This document shows positions 1 to 9,198 of a DNA stretch of 64,000 bases, one piece after another. The first letter of the stretch is position 1. Each line of letters opens with the position of its first letter. Below the pieces are notes generated by a model, which made no database searches, was not told where the DNA came from, and saw only the letters and a program-made list of their open reading frames with translations. A program made the position numbers and the translations under genes. Source of the stretch: Bacillota bacterium (GTDB taxonomy: Bacteria > Bacillota > Clostridia > Acetivibrionales > DSM-1351); NCBI GenBank assembly GCA_023393115.1, contig JAEWMS010000086.1, forward strand, positions 1 to 64,000, given 5' to 3'.

Positions 1-1043
1 CCTGTAGCACCAGTAGCGCCTGTTACGCCAGTAGCACCCGTTGCTCCAGTTACGCCAGTAGCACCCGTTGCACCAGTAGCACCAGTAGCACCCGTTGCTC
101 CGGTAGCGCCAGTAACACCTGTGGCACCGGTAACACCTGTAGCACCAGTAGCACCAGTAGCGCCTGTAGCGCCAGTAACACCTGTGGCACCGGTAACACC
201 AGTAGCACCGGTGGTTCCTGTAGCACCAGTGGCGCCAGTCGGTCCTGTGGCGCCTGTAGCGCCCGTCGCGCCAGTCGGTCCTGTGGCACCAGTAGCACCT
301 GTAGCACCGGTCGTACCCGTTGCACCCGTTGCTCCAGTTACACCAGTAGCGCCAGTAACACCTGTGGCACCGGTAACACCTGTAGCACCTGTAGCGCCCG
401 TTACGCCAGTCGGTCCTGTAGCACCAGTAGCACCTGTGGCACCGGTAGCTCCCGTAGCACCAGTAGCACCCGTTGCACCAGTAACGCCAGTAGCACCAGT
501 GGCTCCTGTTGGACCGGTCGGTCCAGTCGGTCCAGTCGGTCCGGTAGGTCCGGTCGGACCAGTCGGACCCGAAGGGCCAATACTGTTAGCAGTCAATGAT
601 ACATCGTCAACAACAATCTCTGAACTACCAGGGTCGCCCTGCTTACTGAATGAAACTATTGCAAAAGCGGTACCTGGGGGAGCTGGTGTAGTTGCACCTA
701 CAAATTCCTGCCAGTTCCCCATTGTAACATCCGGAAGACTATTCGGTGGAATACTTATAGTCATACCCAGTCCGAGATAATTAAATCCTGCACCAAAATA
801 TGAAACAGTGATTGTTGTCAGCGGATTCGGTAAAGGACCAACCTTTCCTAGGAATACTGAAAAAGTAGTACTTTGACTAAAATCATATTCAATAATCTGA
901 TATATAACGGATAAACCAGTCTGCAATTGAGCAGCAAAAATACCAGAATGAGCATATTGTGATGTTATGCTTGCATTATCGACTAACCAGGGGGGAAAAG
1001 AGCCAGTTTCAAAACCGCCGTTAACTATCAACTCACTTGCCAT
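1..1043 (-). CDS. Collagen-like surface protein with NTTRR-F1-type N-terminal domain (3' end beyond window)
   Basis: Read on the minus strand, an ATG at 1041-1043 follows a GGAGGTGAA ribosome site (1051-1059), and the frame stays open to the window edge, so the C-terminus is missing. Residues 1-155 look like the NTTRR-F1 domain that heads collagen-like proteins of Firmicutes: an early VNGGFETGSFPPW motif and a closing VVDDVSL strand suggest a jelly-roll fold. From base 578 down to base 1 come about 64 uninterrupted Gly-X-Y triplets, mostly GPT, GAT and GVT, with Thr in the Y position. There is no signal peptide, as is common for spore-surface collagen-like proteins such as BclA. Thr-rich triplets are the usual O-glycosylation targets in that family, and the divergent neighbours are a glycosyltransferase and a sugar-nucleotide dehydrogenase. 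A structural surface or spore-coat filament is likely; the location is inferred. Confidence 0.88.
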   Translation of the reverse strand, partial: MASELIVNGGFETGSFPPWLVDNASITSQYAHSGIFAAQLQTGLSVIYQIIEYDFSQSTTFSVFLGKVGPLPNPLTTITVSYFGAGFNYLGLGMTISIPPNSLPDVTMGNWQEFVGATTPAPPGTAFAIVSFSKQGDPGSSEIVVDDVSLTANSIGPSGPTGPTGPTGPTGPTGPTGPTGATGATGVTGATGATGATGATGATGATGATGPTGVTGATGATGVTGATGVTGATGVTGATGATGTTGATGATGATGPTGATGATGATGPTGATGATGTTGATGVTGATGVTGATGATGATGATGVTGATGVTGATGATGATGATGATGATGVTGATGATGVTGATGAT

Positions 1044-1245
1044 ATCAAAATTCACCTCCAAAATAACTATGGATTGAGCATACACAGCTATTGCATGCTA
1101 TGTAATCATTATATGAACATTTGTACTGTTTGGTAACTTTTGCAAATACAAGCCCGAGAAAAGTAGCGAATAAAGATGAAAAGTCATATAAATATATAAG
1201 ACTTATATTTGGCTATTTCAGACGTATTTGATATAGGGGGGATAT

Positions 1246-3213
1246 ATGGGTCAGCAAAAGCCTAAAATTGTTTTCTTCTCAAAGGGTGATAATAAATTTC
1301 TTTGTGAAATAATTGATAGTTTATCAGAGAATTTTGAGACGAGACTAATTACAATTCCTTCAGTCCAAAACTACAAATTAATCGACCAATATATGGACTG
1401 GTCTCATATATGTTGGTTTGAATGGTGCGATGAACTTATTGTCTATGCAAGCAAACTTGAAATTGCCGCAAACAGAATAATACTTTGCAGACTTCATAGT
1501 TATGAAGCCTTTACGGGTTATCCCTCAAAGGTCAATTGGAAAAATATTGACAAACTAATTTTTGTTTCAAACTATATCAAGAAATATGTTACTGCAACCT
1601 TTAATATTGATGAGGAGATCACTATTGTAATAGCAAACGGGGTACAAGTTGACAAATTAAACTACACACAAAGAAATACGGGTTATAAGGTGGCTTATAT
1701 AGGTTATATAAACTACAAAAAGGGCCCGATGCTTCTACTACAAACCTTTAAGGCGATTTATGAAAGAGATCCTTCATATCAGTTTTATATTGCCGGCAGG
1801 TATCAGGACCCGAGGTATCAGTTGTATTTCAATCAGATGGTTAAGGAGTTTGGCCTCGAAAGTAATTTCTTTTTTGAGGGATGGCAGACTGACATTGATA
1901 ATTGGCTGGAGGATAAGAATTACTTAATTTGTTCCAGTGTTCTGGAGTCCCAGAATATGAGTGTAATGCAGGCGATGGCTAAGGGAATAAAGCCTGTTAT
2001 TCACAATTTTGCAGGTGCAAAGGAGATCTACCCGGAAAGATATTTGTGGAATACAATAAGTGAGGCTGTAGAAATGGTAACTGACAAAGAATACAATTCC
2101 CAGGAATACAGGGACTTCGTACACAAAAATTACTCTCTGGAACAACAGAACGAAGTTATTACGAAAAGCATATATGAATTGCTGAATAAAAGAATGACCT
2201 CTTCAAATTTAGTTGTTGAACATAATATTAACGACGGATATCCGAGATTTTTATATGATAGAATGAATGAATTTATTTCATATGAGGTTAAAGATTTTGA
2301 CAGTTTCGACTTCGATGATGCCCGTATCCTTCTAGGAAAGATAGATAAATCCATAATCGGATACAGGATAATAGAATTTATTATTCGTGATAAGCAGAGT
2401 AACATTCTCATACTGAATAACATCTGGCAGGCTGAAATCAGTGGATTATACTCTTTACCGGACCAAATGAAAAACAGTATAAACTCTGACAAAATCATTA
2501 AACTTTGTAACGAAATTCTTACTTTAAATATTAATTATAGAAACAATATTGGAGGCTTTATTCTGGACTCCTCAATTCAGGAGGATGTAAGAAAAAATTA
2601 TCTTGCATATATGTGGGAAAGAGGAATTCCTGCCTCTCAGTTCCTCCCCATGGTAAACTATTTGAAAATAGCTGAGAGGTACATTTTTGCCTCTGAATTT
2701 CTTGATAAATTGAGTAAATCGGGAAACATTCTTGAAGCCCCCTGCGGCTTCGGATATGGTGCGGCGTATCTTTCAAAGTATTATAAAGAGGTTGATGCAC
2801 TGGATATAGCAGAAGAGAACATAATATTCTCAAAGCAGGCCTTCAGACAGGCCAATATAAAATGGGCTACAGGTGATGTTACGGCACTTCCTTATATGGA
2901 CAACAAATTTGATGCCTATGTATCCTTTGAGGTTTTTGAACATTTGCCTGTTGATACCGCCAAACGCCATATAGAAGAAGCTTTTAGAGTTCTCAGAAAC
3001 GGCGGAAGATTTATTATATCTACTCCGAACAGAGAAATGAGAAAAAACATAAAGAATCCTTTTCATGTAAAAGAGTACGACTTCAATGAGTTCAGTGAAG
3101 TGTTGAACGAAGTATTCAAAAATGTTGAACTTTACTCCATGGTTGGGCACAGGATTGAAACAGGAATTAAGGATAATGCGTACGTTATAATTGGTGTTTG
3201 TATAAAGGAGTAA
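1246..3213 (+). CDS. Fused family-4-type glycosyltransferase and SAM-dependent methyltransferase
   Basis: This 655-residue protein starts at an ATG after a GGGGGG ribosome site (1235-1241). Residues 1 to about 320 resemble a GT-B glycosyltransferase of family 4: a second Rossmann half with VAYIGYINYKKGP, FYIAGRY, FFEGWQ and a donor-binding SSVLESQNMSVMQAMAKG stretch. Residues about 330-450 are a linker domain I do not recognise. Residues about 470-655 are a class I methyltransferase, with the SAM motif EAPCGFGYGAAYLS, the acidic DALDIAEENI, a GDVTALPY motif and YVSFEVFEHL. The likely role is to add a sugar and methylate it on a surface glycan or glycoprotein. The next gene, 7 bases downstream, makes an oxidised sugar nucleotide, and the collagen-like gene is divergent. 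The acceptor is unknown. Confidence 0.85.
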   Translation: MGQQKPKIVFFSKGDNKFLCEIIDSLSENFETRLITIPSVQNYKLIDQYMDWSHICWFEWCDELIVYASKLEIAANRIILCRLHSYEAFTGYPSKVNWKNIDKLIFVSNYIKKYVTATFNIDEEITIVIANGVQVDKLNYTQRNTGYKVAYIGYINYKKGPMLLLQTFKAIYERDPSYQFYIAGRYQDPRYQLYFNQMVKEFGLESNFFFEGWQTDIDNWLEDKNYLICSSVLESQNMSVMQAMAKGIKPVIHNFAGAKEIYPERYLWNTISEAVEMVTDKEYNSQEYRDFVHKNYSLEQQNEVITKSIYELLNKRMTSSNLVVEHNINDGYPRFLYDRMNEFISYEVKDFDSFDFDDARILLGKIDKSIIGYRIIEFIIRDKQSNILILNNIWQAEISGLYSLPDQMKNSINSDKIIKLCNEILTLNINYRNNIGGFILDSSIQEDVRKNYLAYMWERGIPASQFLPMVNYLKIAERYIFASEFLDKLSKSGNILEAPCGFGYGAAYLSKYYKEVDALDIAEENIIFSKQAFRQANIKWATGDVTALPYMDNKFDAYVSFEVFEHLPVDTAKRHIEEAFRVLRNGGRFIISTPNREMRKNIKNPFHVKEYDFNEFSEVLNEVFKNVELYSMVGHRIETGIKDNAYVIIGVCIKE

Positions 3214-3220
3214 TACTTAA

Positions 3221-4531
3221 ATGAAAGCTGATTTATGGGAAAAAATCGAAAACAAGACCGCAATAGTGAGTGTAATAGGCTTGGGGTATGTGGGTCTGCC
3301 CCTGGCAGTCAATATAGCAAAAGCTGGTTATAGGGTCATTGGTATAGATGTCAATGAGAAAGCAGTTGAAAAAATAAATTTATGCGAGAACTATATTTCC
3401 GATGTAGAAGACAAAGATCTTATTGAAGTGGTAAAAAGTGCAAAGCTTGTTGCAGTTTCTGACTTTAGTTTGTTGGGGGAGGCGGATTGTGTTATTATTT
3501 GTGTGCCTACACCTCTGGATATTAACAAGCAGCCTGATATGGGTTATATTAAAGCAGCAGTAGAACAAGCGGCGAAATATCTTCATGTTGATACACTTGT
3601 AATTCTTGAAAGCACCACATACCCAGGTACAACGGAGGAATTACTGAAACCTGTTTTGGAGAGGGAATCTGGGCTTCAATGTGAGGAGGATTTCTATCTG
3701 GCTTTTTCTCCCGAAAGGGTTGATCCGGGCAATGCAGTGTATAAAACAAAAAATACTCCAAAAGTGGTGGGGGGTATAGGGAAAAGCAGTACCGGAGTAG
3801 CAGCAGCCCTATATAGAAAGGTTCTTGAAAGTGATGTTCATGAGGTGTCCAGTCCTGCTGTAGCCGAAATGGAAAAAATTCTTGAAAACACATATAGAAA
3901 TATAAACATAGCCTTGATTAATGAGATGGCAATCATTTGTGAGCAAATGAATATTAACATCTGGGAAGTAATTGACGCTGCCAAGACCAAGCCTTACGGG
4001 TTTCAAGCATTTTATCCCGGCCCGGGTATCGGGGGCCATTGTATTCCCCTGGATCCCTTCTACCTCACCTGGAAAGCCAGAGAGTTTGATTACCATACAC
4101 GGTTGATTGAGCTTTCCGGTGAAATTAACCAGTATATGCCGCAATATGTCCTTGAGCGTATATACAGAATTCTAAACAGATTTAAAAAACCATTAAACGG
4201 ATCAAAAATATTAATATTAGGAGTTGCCTACAAGCCTGACTTGGGTGATTACAGGGAAAGCCCGTCCCTTAAAGTTATAGATCTGCTGGAAGAGGAAGGG
4301 GTTGAGGTGAATTACCATGATCCCTATGTGACTCAATTTACTCACAAAAACAAAAATTACACAAATACAAAATTAACGGCCGAAAGCTTGAATAATTCAG
4401 ATCTGACAGTTATAGCAACGCACCACAGATGCTATGATTACGATTTTATTCAGAAGAATTCCAGGTTTATTTTTGACACCAGAAATGCTATGAAGGATGT
4501 AAAAAGCAGGGAGAATATTGAACTACTATAA
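3221..4531 (+). CDS. Nucleotide-sugar dehydrogenase (UDP-N-acetylhexosamine 6-dehydrogenase type)
   Basis: The 436-residue product belongs to the UDP-glucose/GDP-mannose dehydrogenase family, which oxidises the C6 hydroxyl of a UDP-sugar to a carboxylate using two NAD+. The N-terminal Rossmann fold has the signature GLGYVGLPLAV (around residue 20). The conserved ESTTYPGTTEE and FSPERVDPGN follow, then the catalytic cysteine in GPGIGGHCIPLDPFYL (around residue 273) and the C-terminal UDP-binding domain with LGVAYKPDLGDYRESPSL. The GGHCIPLDPFYL version is more typical of the WbpA/UDP-GlcNAc group than of UDP-glucose dehydrogenases, but the substrate cannot be settled by eye. It forms an operon with the upstream glycosyltransferase and probably supplies uronic-acid sugars to it. 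Confidence 0.88.
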   Translation: MKADLWEKIENKTAIVSVIGLGYVGLPLAVNIAKAGYRVIGIDVNEKAVEKINLCENYISDVEDKDLIEVVKSAKLVAVSDFSLLGEADCVIICVPTPLDINKQPDMGYIKAAVEQAAKYLHVDTLVILESTTYPGTTEELLKPVLERESGLQCEEDFYLAFSPERVDPGNAVYKTKNTPKVVGGIGKSSTGVAAALYRKVLESDVHEVSSPAVAEMEKILENTYRNINIALINEMAIICEQMNINIWEVIDAAKTKPYGFQAFYPGPGIGGHCIPLDPFYLTWKAREFDYHTRLIELSGEINQYMPQYVLERIYRILNRFKKPLNGSKILILGVAYKPDLGDYRESPSLKVIDLLEEEGVEVNYHDPYVTQFTHKNKNYTNTKLTAESLNNSDLTVIATHHRCYDYDFIQKNSRFIFDTRNAMKDVKSRENIELL

Positions 4532-4593
4532 CCTGCTAATCTCCCATAGTCGCCGGGACAGCAGGATTAATTGTAACCTGTTATCCGATAAAA

Positions 4594-4636
4594 GATAAAG
4601 GCGCTTCACCGAGTTGATATGTGAAGGGCCTTTATC
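4594..4636. terminator. Hairpin between convergent transcription units
   Basis: A 16-base arm at 4594-4609 pairs with 4621-4636 with one mismatch around an 11-base loop. It lies between the dehydrogenase gene and the 3' end of the trp operon, which converge. The T-tract is weak on both sides, so termination activity is inferred. Confidence 0.55.
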
Positions 4637-4699
4637 TGAACCATGTAACTCCAATTTTCTCCCGGCTAATAAACCATGTATATGAAAATCCGAGATATT

Positions 4700-5476
4700 T
4701 TATTTTTTTGTTATTGCCTGTTTCATTTTCTGAACGTACTCAAATAAGGGTTTGGCTGATGCCTCTCCATGTTCTTCAATGAGCTTTACAATAGCACTCC
4801 CTACTATTACTCCATCAGAATATCTGCATATCTCGGAAGCCTGTTCAGGAGTAGATATTCCGAAACCTACTGCCATAGGGACGTCGGTAGCAGAGCGAAC
4901 AGCACTGATTATTAAGGATAAATCCGTTTTAATTTCCTGTCGTACACCTGTTACTCCCATTGAGGAAACACAATAAACAAAACCTTTGGCCTCCGAGGCT
5001 ATTTTTCCAATACGTGCTTCAGAGGTAGGCGCAATTAGTGAAATAATGTCTATGTTGTATTTTTCGCTGAAAGGCAGCAGTTCTGCTTTTTCCTCATAGG
5101 GAATATCAGGAATTATTACTCCGTCTATGCCGGACTCATTACAATCCTTGAAAAAATGGTCATATCCATAGGTAAATACGGGATTGAGATATGTCAGAAA
5201 TACCAGAGGTATTTTAGTCTTTAGTCGGACTGTCTTGACCATTTCGAAAATTTTTGGCAGGTTTGTTCCCACAGACAGTGCCCTGACATTTGCTTTTTGA
5301 ATAACCGGGCCCTCTGCAATAGGATCAGAAAAAGGTATCCCTATTTCAACAAGGTCTGCACCTGCCTCTGCCATTGAAAGTATGAATTCTGCGGTCTTTT
5401 CCAGTGATGGGTCACCGGCAGTCAGAAAGCCTATAAAGGCTTTGCCCTTAGAAAAAGCATTTTTTATGTTACTCAT
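4700..5476 (-). CDS. trpA: Tryptophan synthase alpha subunit
   Basis: TrpA cleaves indole-3-glycerol phosphate to indole and glyceraldehyde 3-phosphate and channels the indole to TrpB. At 258 residues it has normal length. It carries the catalytic Glu in LVEIGIPFSDP and the Asp of IDGVIIPDIP, plus the phosphate-binding GFGIS and VIVGSAIV loops. Its ATG lies inside the end of trpB (8-base overlap), with a GGGGGTGAA ribosome site just upstream, so the two are translationally coupled. It is the last gene of the trpEGDCFBA operon and probably ends at the hairpin at 4594-4636. Confidence 0.97.
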   Translation of the reverse strand: MSNIKNAFSKGKAFIGFLTAGDPSLEKTAEFILSMAEAGADLVEIGIPFSDPIAEGPVIQKANVRALSVGTNLPKIFEMVKTVRLKTKIPLVFLTYLNPVFTYGYDHFFKDCNESGIDGVIIPDIPYEEKAELLPFSEKYNIDIISLIAPTSEARIGKIASEAKGFVYCVSSMGVTGVRQEIKTDLSLIISAVRSATDVPMAVGFGISTPEQASEICRYSDGVIVGSAIVKLIEEHGEASAKPLFEYVQKMKQAITKK

Positions 5477-6653
5477 TTATATTCACCCCCATATATCTGG
5501 CTATAGCAGCCACGTCTTTATCTCCGCGTCCTGAAAGGCACACGACAATTATCTGGTCATTGTTCATGGAAGGCGCAAGCTTCATGGCATGGGCTATGGC
5601 ATGTGCACTTTCAATTGCTGGAATAATGCCTTCAGTTTTTGATAAATATTCGAAAGCGTTTACTGCTTCTGCGTCTGTTACCGGTACATACTTTGCACGA
5701 TTCAAATCATGCAGATAGGCATGTTCCGGGCCTATTCCGGGATAATCCAACCCCGCTGATACAGAATAAACCGGCGCGATCTGCCCATGTTCATCCTGGC
5801 AGAAATATGATTTCATTCCATGAAAAATACCCAGCTTGCCTTTTGAAAGAGTCGCAGCATGCATATCGGTATCGATACCTTTCCCGGCGGCTTCACAGCC
5901 TATAAGCTGGACAGAATAGTCATTAATAAAATCATAGAAGAGTCCCATGGCATTACTGCCGCCGCCGACACATGCTATTGCAGCATCGGGTAGTCTGCCT
6001 TCCTTTTCAAGCAACTGCTCCTTTACTTCTTTGCCTATTACACTCTGGAAATCTCTGACGATTCCGGGAAAGGGATGGGGACCCATGACAGACCCCAGCA
6101 CATAAAGTGTGTCATTAACTCTTGTGGCCCACTCCCTCATGGTTTCGTTTACTGCATCCTTAAGAGTTTGTGTTCCGCTTGTAACAGGGTGTACCTTTGC
6201 ACCCAATAGCTCCATCCTGAACACATTGAGGGCCTGACGCCTGGTGTCTTCCAGTCCCATGAATATTTCACATTCAAGCCCCATCAATGCAGCAGCGGTT
6301 GCAGTAGCGACACCATGCTGTCCGGCTCCTGTTTCGGCAATAACACGTTTCTTTCCCATTTTCTTAGCAAGGAGTACCTGTCCCAGCACGTTATTTATTT
6401 TATGTGAGCCTGTATGGTTCAAATCCTCTCTCTTGAGATAAATTTTAGCTCCGCCCAGGTCTTTGGTCATTTTTCTGGCATAATACAAAAGTGAGGGCCT
6501 GCCGGCATATTCTTTCAAAAGCGTATTGAGCTCCTGGTTGAAGTTATAATCATTTCTATAAAAATTATAGCTCTCCTCCAGTTCTATCAGTGAATTCATA
6601 AGAATCTCAGGCACATACTGGCCTCCATGTTTTCCATATCTTCCTTTTACCAT
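5469..6653 (-). CDS. trpB: Tryptophan synthase beta subunit
   Basis: TrpB condenses indole with L-serine to L-tryptophan using pyridoxal phosphate. The 394-residue product has the classic beta-1 form: KRKREDLNHTGSHKIN-like region with the Schiff-base lysine in HTGSHKINN, AETGAGQHGVATA, the PLP-phosphate loop CVGGGSNAMG and SAGLDYPGIGPEH. The ATG follows AGGAGTG and directly abuts the trpF stop codon. It forms the alpha2-beta2 enzyme with the downstream TrpA. Confidence 0.97.
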   Translation of the reverse strand: MVKGRYGKHGGQYVPEILMNSLIELEESYNFYRNDYNFNQELNTLLKEYAGRPSLLYYARKMTKDLGGAKIYLKREDLNHTGSHKINNVLGQVLLAKKMGKKRVIAETGAGQHGVATATAAALMGLECEIFMGLEDTRRQALNVFRMELLGAKVHPVTSGTQTLKDAVNETMREWATRVNDTLYVLGSVMGPHPFPGIVRDFQSVIGKEVKEQLLEKEGRLPDAAIACVGGGSNAMGLFYDFINDYSVQLIGCEAAGKGIDTDMHAATLSKGKLGIFHGMKSYFCQDEHGQIAPVYSVSAGLDYPGIGPEHAYLHDLNRAKYVPVTDAEAVNAFEYLSKTEGIIPAIESAHAIAHAMKLAPSMNNDQIIVVCLSGRGDKDVAAIARYMGVNINE

Positions 6654-7286
6654 CTATTTCACACTCCTAATAAGTTTTACAATATTTTTAATTTTTGTTC
6701 TATCCTTGAAACCGTTACTTTCAACTCCACTGCTGATATCAACACAAAAAGGATGGGCAGTATTTATTGCTTGCAGGACATTTTCATAATTTAAGCCCCC
6801 TGCCAGAAAAAAAGGTCTGTTCAAACTGCCCACAAGCTCCCAGTCGAAGCTTTTTCCTGTACCGCCATATTCCCTGTCTGTAAAGGTGTCAAGGAGCAAA
6901 AAGTCTGTGCTGTACTGCCCGGCTATACTTAAAGATTGGGCATCCTTAACCCGGAGAGCTTTTATCACGGGTTTGAGGCAATCCGCTTTGACCAACTGAT
7001 CGTTAAGGCATTGTATATATGAATTATCTTCATCTCCGTGAAGCTGAATATAGTCAATAATACCTTCAACGCACAAGCTCTTAATAAATGGGATATCAGC
7101 ATTCACAAAAACCCCTGCTGACTTGATTTGGCTGTCAAGGGAGGCCTTTAAACCTTCTGCTGTTTCAAAGCTTACCTGCCTGCGGCCTTTGGCAAATACA
7201 AAACCTACAAGATCAGGTAAAGCCTCATTACAATACTCGATATCCTGTTGTCTTGTTAAGCCGCAAATCTTAATTTTAGTTTCCAA
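6654..7286 (-). CDS. trpF: Phosphoribosylanthranilate isomerase
   Basis: TrpF carries out the Amadori rearrangement of phosphoribosylanthranilate to CdRP, the substrate of TrpC. The 210-residue TIM barrel shows the catalytic cysteine in KICGLTR near the N-terminus, the family motif VGFVFA, the catalytic-Asp strand FLLLDTF and the phosphate-binding segment FFLAGGLNYENV followed by VDISSGVE. It is a stand-alone gene, not fused to trpC as in enteric bacteria. An 82-base gap separates it from trpC; no hairpin stands out there. Confidence 0.96.
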   Translation of the reverse strand: METKIKICGLTRQQDIEYCNEALPDLVGFVFAKGRRQVSFETAEGLKASLDSQIKSAGVFVNADIPFIKSLCVEGIIDYIQLHGDEDNSYIQCLNDQLVKADCLKPVIKALRVKDAQSLSIAGQYSTDFLLLDTFTDREYGGTGKSFDWELVGSLNRPFFLAGGLNYENVLQAINTAHPFCVDISSGVESNGFKDRTKIKNIVKLIRSVK

Positions 7287-7368
7287 TTACACTCTGTACC
7301 TTTCACATTATTTTAGTACTGCAATTTCATTTACAATTTGCATAGTAAAATTACGTAACTTTTCCCTT

Positions 7369-8163
7369 TTAACTCTTCACTTTAAGATTGTTCAGGGTTT
7401 CAGTGATATTTCCGCTTTTCATCAAGGTCTCTCCTATAAGCACCGCATTTGTCCCATTTGCTCTAAGTACCAAAATGTCCTCGGGTGTTTTGATTCCGCT
7501 TTCGGACACAAACAGCTTATCCTTCGGTACTAGTTCCCTTAACCTGATACTGGTGTTTATGTCCACTTCAAAGGTGCTAAGGTTTCGGTTATTTACACCG
7601 ATTACTCTTGCTCCGGCTTCAAGAGCACTGTAAAGCTCTTTTTCATCATGGGCCTCCACAAGACAGGATAGCCCCAGCTGATCAGCAGTCTTAATATATT
7701 CTTTTATTGTTCTGGTATCCAGTATGGCACATATGAGAAGTACTGCATCGGCGCCAATAGCTTTTGCTTCATATATCTGGTATGCATCAATGGTAAAATC
7801 CTTCCTGAGCACAGGTAGTGATACTGACTGCTTTATTTCCGTCAAGTACCGGTCACAGCCAAGGAAGAAGTATGGCTCAGTCAGCACCGAGATTGCGCCG
7901 GCGCCGGCACATTCATATTCCCGGGCAGCGTCAAGATAGGGGAAATGCTCTGAAATAACCCCCTTTGAGGGGGAGGCTTTCTTTATCTCGCAAATAAACG
8001 TAATGTCTTCTGTTTTCAGAGCATTTTCAAAGAGATAGCAGGTGCTGCCCGGGGCGGCAGCCAAGGCAGCCAGAGCTTCCTTTTTTACAGCTTCACAGGT
8101 TTTGGCTGCTTTGGCCTCGGCAACCCTTATTCTTGTTTTCTCAACAATTTTATCTAGTATCAT
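7369..8163 (-). CDS. trpC: Indole-3-glycerol phosphate synthase
   Basis: TrpC cyclises and decarboxylates CdRP to indole-3-glycerol phosphate. The 264-residue product shows the family motifs in order: catalytic lysine in ICEIKKASPSKG, VLTEPYFFLG, VLRKDFTIDAYQI with the second lysine, GADAVLLI, VIGVNNRNL and VSESGI, ending with AVLIGETLM. The start ATG follows a GTGAGG ribosome site. It sits 26 bases after trpD in the same operon. Confidence 0.97.
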   Translation of the reverse strand: MILDKIVEKTRIRVAEAKAAKTCEAVKKEALAALAAAPGSTCYLFENALKTEDITFICEIKKASPSKGVISEHFPYLDAAREYECAGAGAISVLTEPYFFLGCDRYLTEIKQSVSLPVLRKDFTIDAYQIYEAKAIGADAVLLICAILDTRTIKEYIKTADQLGLSCLVEAHDEKELYSALEAGARVIGVNNRNLSTFEVDINTSIRLRELVPKDKLFVSESGIKTPEDILVLRANGTNAVLIGETLMKSGNITETLNNLKVKS

Positions 8164-8189
8164 AAATACCTCACATCCTGTAATTGACT

Positions 8190-9197
8190 TTAGGAATTTG
8201 ACAGGGTAATAAATTTTTGCAACTGGGTACTTGCAGCACTTGAATCAATCAGCATATCTGCCATTCGGACACATTCTCTTAGGGTTATGTGGTTGTGTGA
8301 CATATACAGGCATAAAGCAGAATTTAAAATGACTACATCCCGTTTTGGCCCTTTCTGGCCGTTCAGAATATCCCTTGCTATCCTGGCATTTTCACGGGGA
8401 TCACCTCCAACTAGATCAGAGGGCTGACATCTCTTGAGGCCGAGCTGTTCAGGACTGATGAAGAAGCTGTTTAACTTACCGTTATTTACTTCACATATGG
8501 TAGTGGTGTCACAGAGAGTAACTTCATCAAGCCCGTCGTGGCCATGTACCACCATTGCACGCTTGACACCCAGGTTAGCCAGCACTCTGGCCAGAGGTTC
8601 CACCAGGTTTTCATCGTAGACACCCAGAAGCTGCATATTGGCACCAGCGGGATTGGCAAGAGGTCCTAATATGTTGAAAATCGTTCTGACGGATAATTCC
8701 TTGCGAACCGGTGCCGCATACTTCATTGAGGCATGATAGGTGGGGGCAAACATAAAGCAGATACCGATTTTTTCTAGTATCTGAGCACTCTGTTCAGCCG
8801 TTAGGGCTATATTTACACCCAAAGCCTCCAACAGATCTGCGCTGCCGCATTTGCTTGAAACTGAACGGTTGCCGTGCTTTGCCACAGGAACTCCTCCTGC
8901 AGATACAACAAATGCCGAAACAGTTGAGATGTTGAAAGTATAGGCTTCATCACCACCTGTTCCTACGATATCGAGAACATCCTTATCAGGACGGATTTTA
9001 GTACATTTTTCCCTCATAACAGTTGCACAGGCTGTTATTTCCTCAATTGTCTCTCCTTTCATGCGCATCGCTGTGAGGAATGAACCAATTTGTGCATTTG
9101 TAGCTCGACCCTCCATAATTTCTTCCATAACAGTTTTAGTCTGCTCGAGACTTAAATTTTGATTGTTTATAATCTGATAAATAGCTTCTTGAATCAT
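8190..9197 (-). CDS. trpD: Anthranilate phosphoribosyltransferase
   Basis: TrpD transfers the phosphoribosyl group of PRPP to anthranilate. The 335-residue protein has the N-terminal helical domain typical of the family, the PRPP loop DIVGTGGDE, the glycine-rich KHGNRSVSSKCGSADLLEALG region and RTIFNILGPLANPA. The ATG follows an AGGAGG site one base past the trpG stop. It is not fused to the glutaminase domain, unlike E. coli TrpGD. Confidence 0.97.
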   Translation of the reverse strand: MIQEAIYQIINNQNLSLEQTKTVMEEIMEGRATNAQIGSFLTAMRMKGETIEEITACATVMREKCTKIRPDKDVLDIVGTGGDEAYTFNISTVSAFVVSAGGVPVAKHGNRSVSSKCGSADLLEALGVNIALTAEQSAQILEKIGICFMFAPTYHASMKYAAPVRKELSVRTIFNILGPLANPAGANMQLLGVYDENLVEPLARVLANLGVKRAMVVHGHDGLDEVTLCDTTTICEVNNGKLNSFFISPEQLGLKRCQPSDLVGGDPRENARIARDILNGQKGPKRDVVILNSALCLYMSHNHITLRECVRMADMLIDSSAASTQLQKFITLSNS

Positions 9198-9198
9198 A

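Noticed and set aside
50..325. Minus-strand frame rich in Leu-Val-Gln repeats
   Set aside because: It is another frame of the collagen repeat and has no ribosome site.
121..780. Long plus-strand frame rich in Ala-Pro-Val repeats
   Set aside because: It is the complement of the collagen-like Gly-X-Thr repeats. The minus-strand reading has a ribosome site, a start codon and a recognisable N-terminal domain; the plus-strand frame has none.
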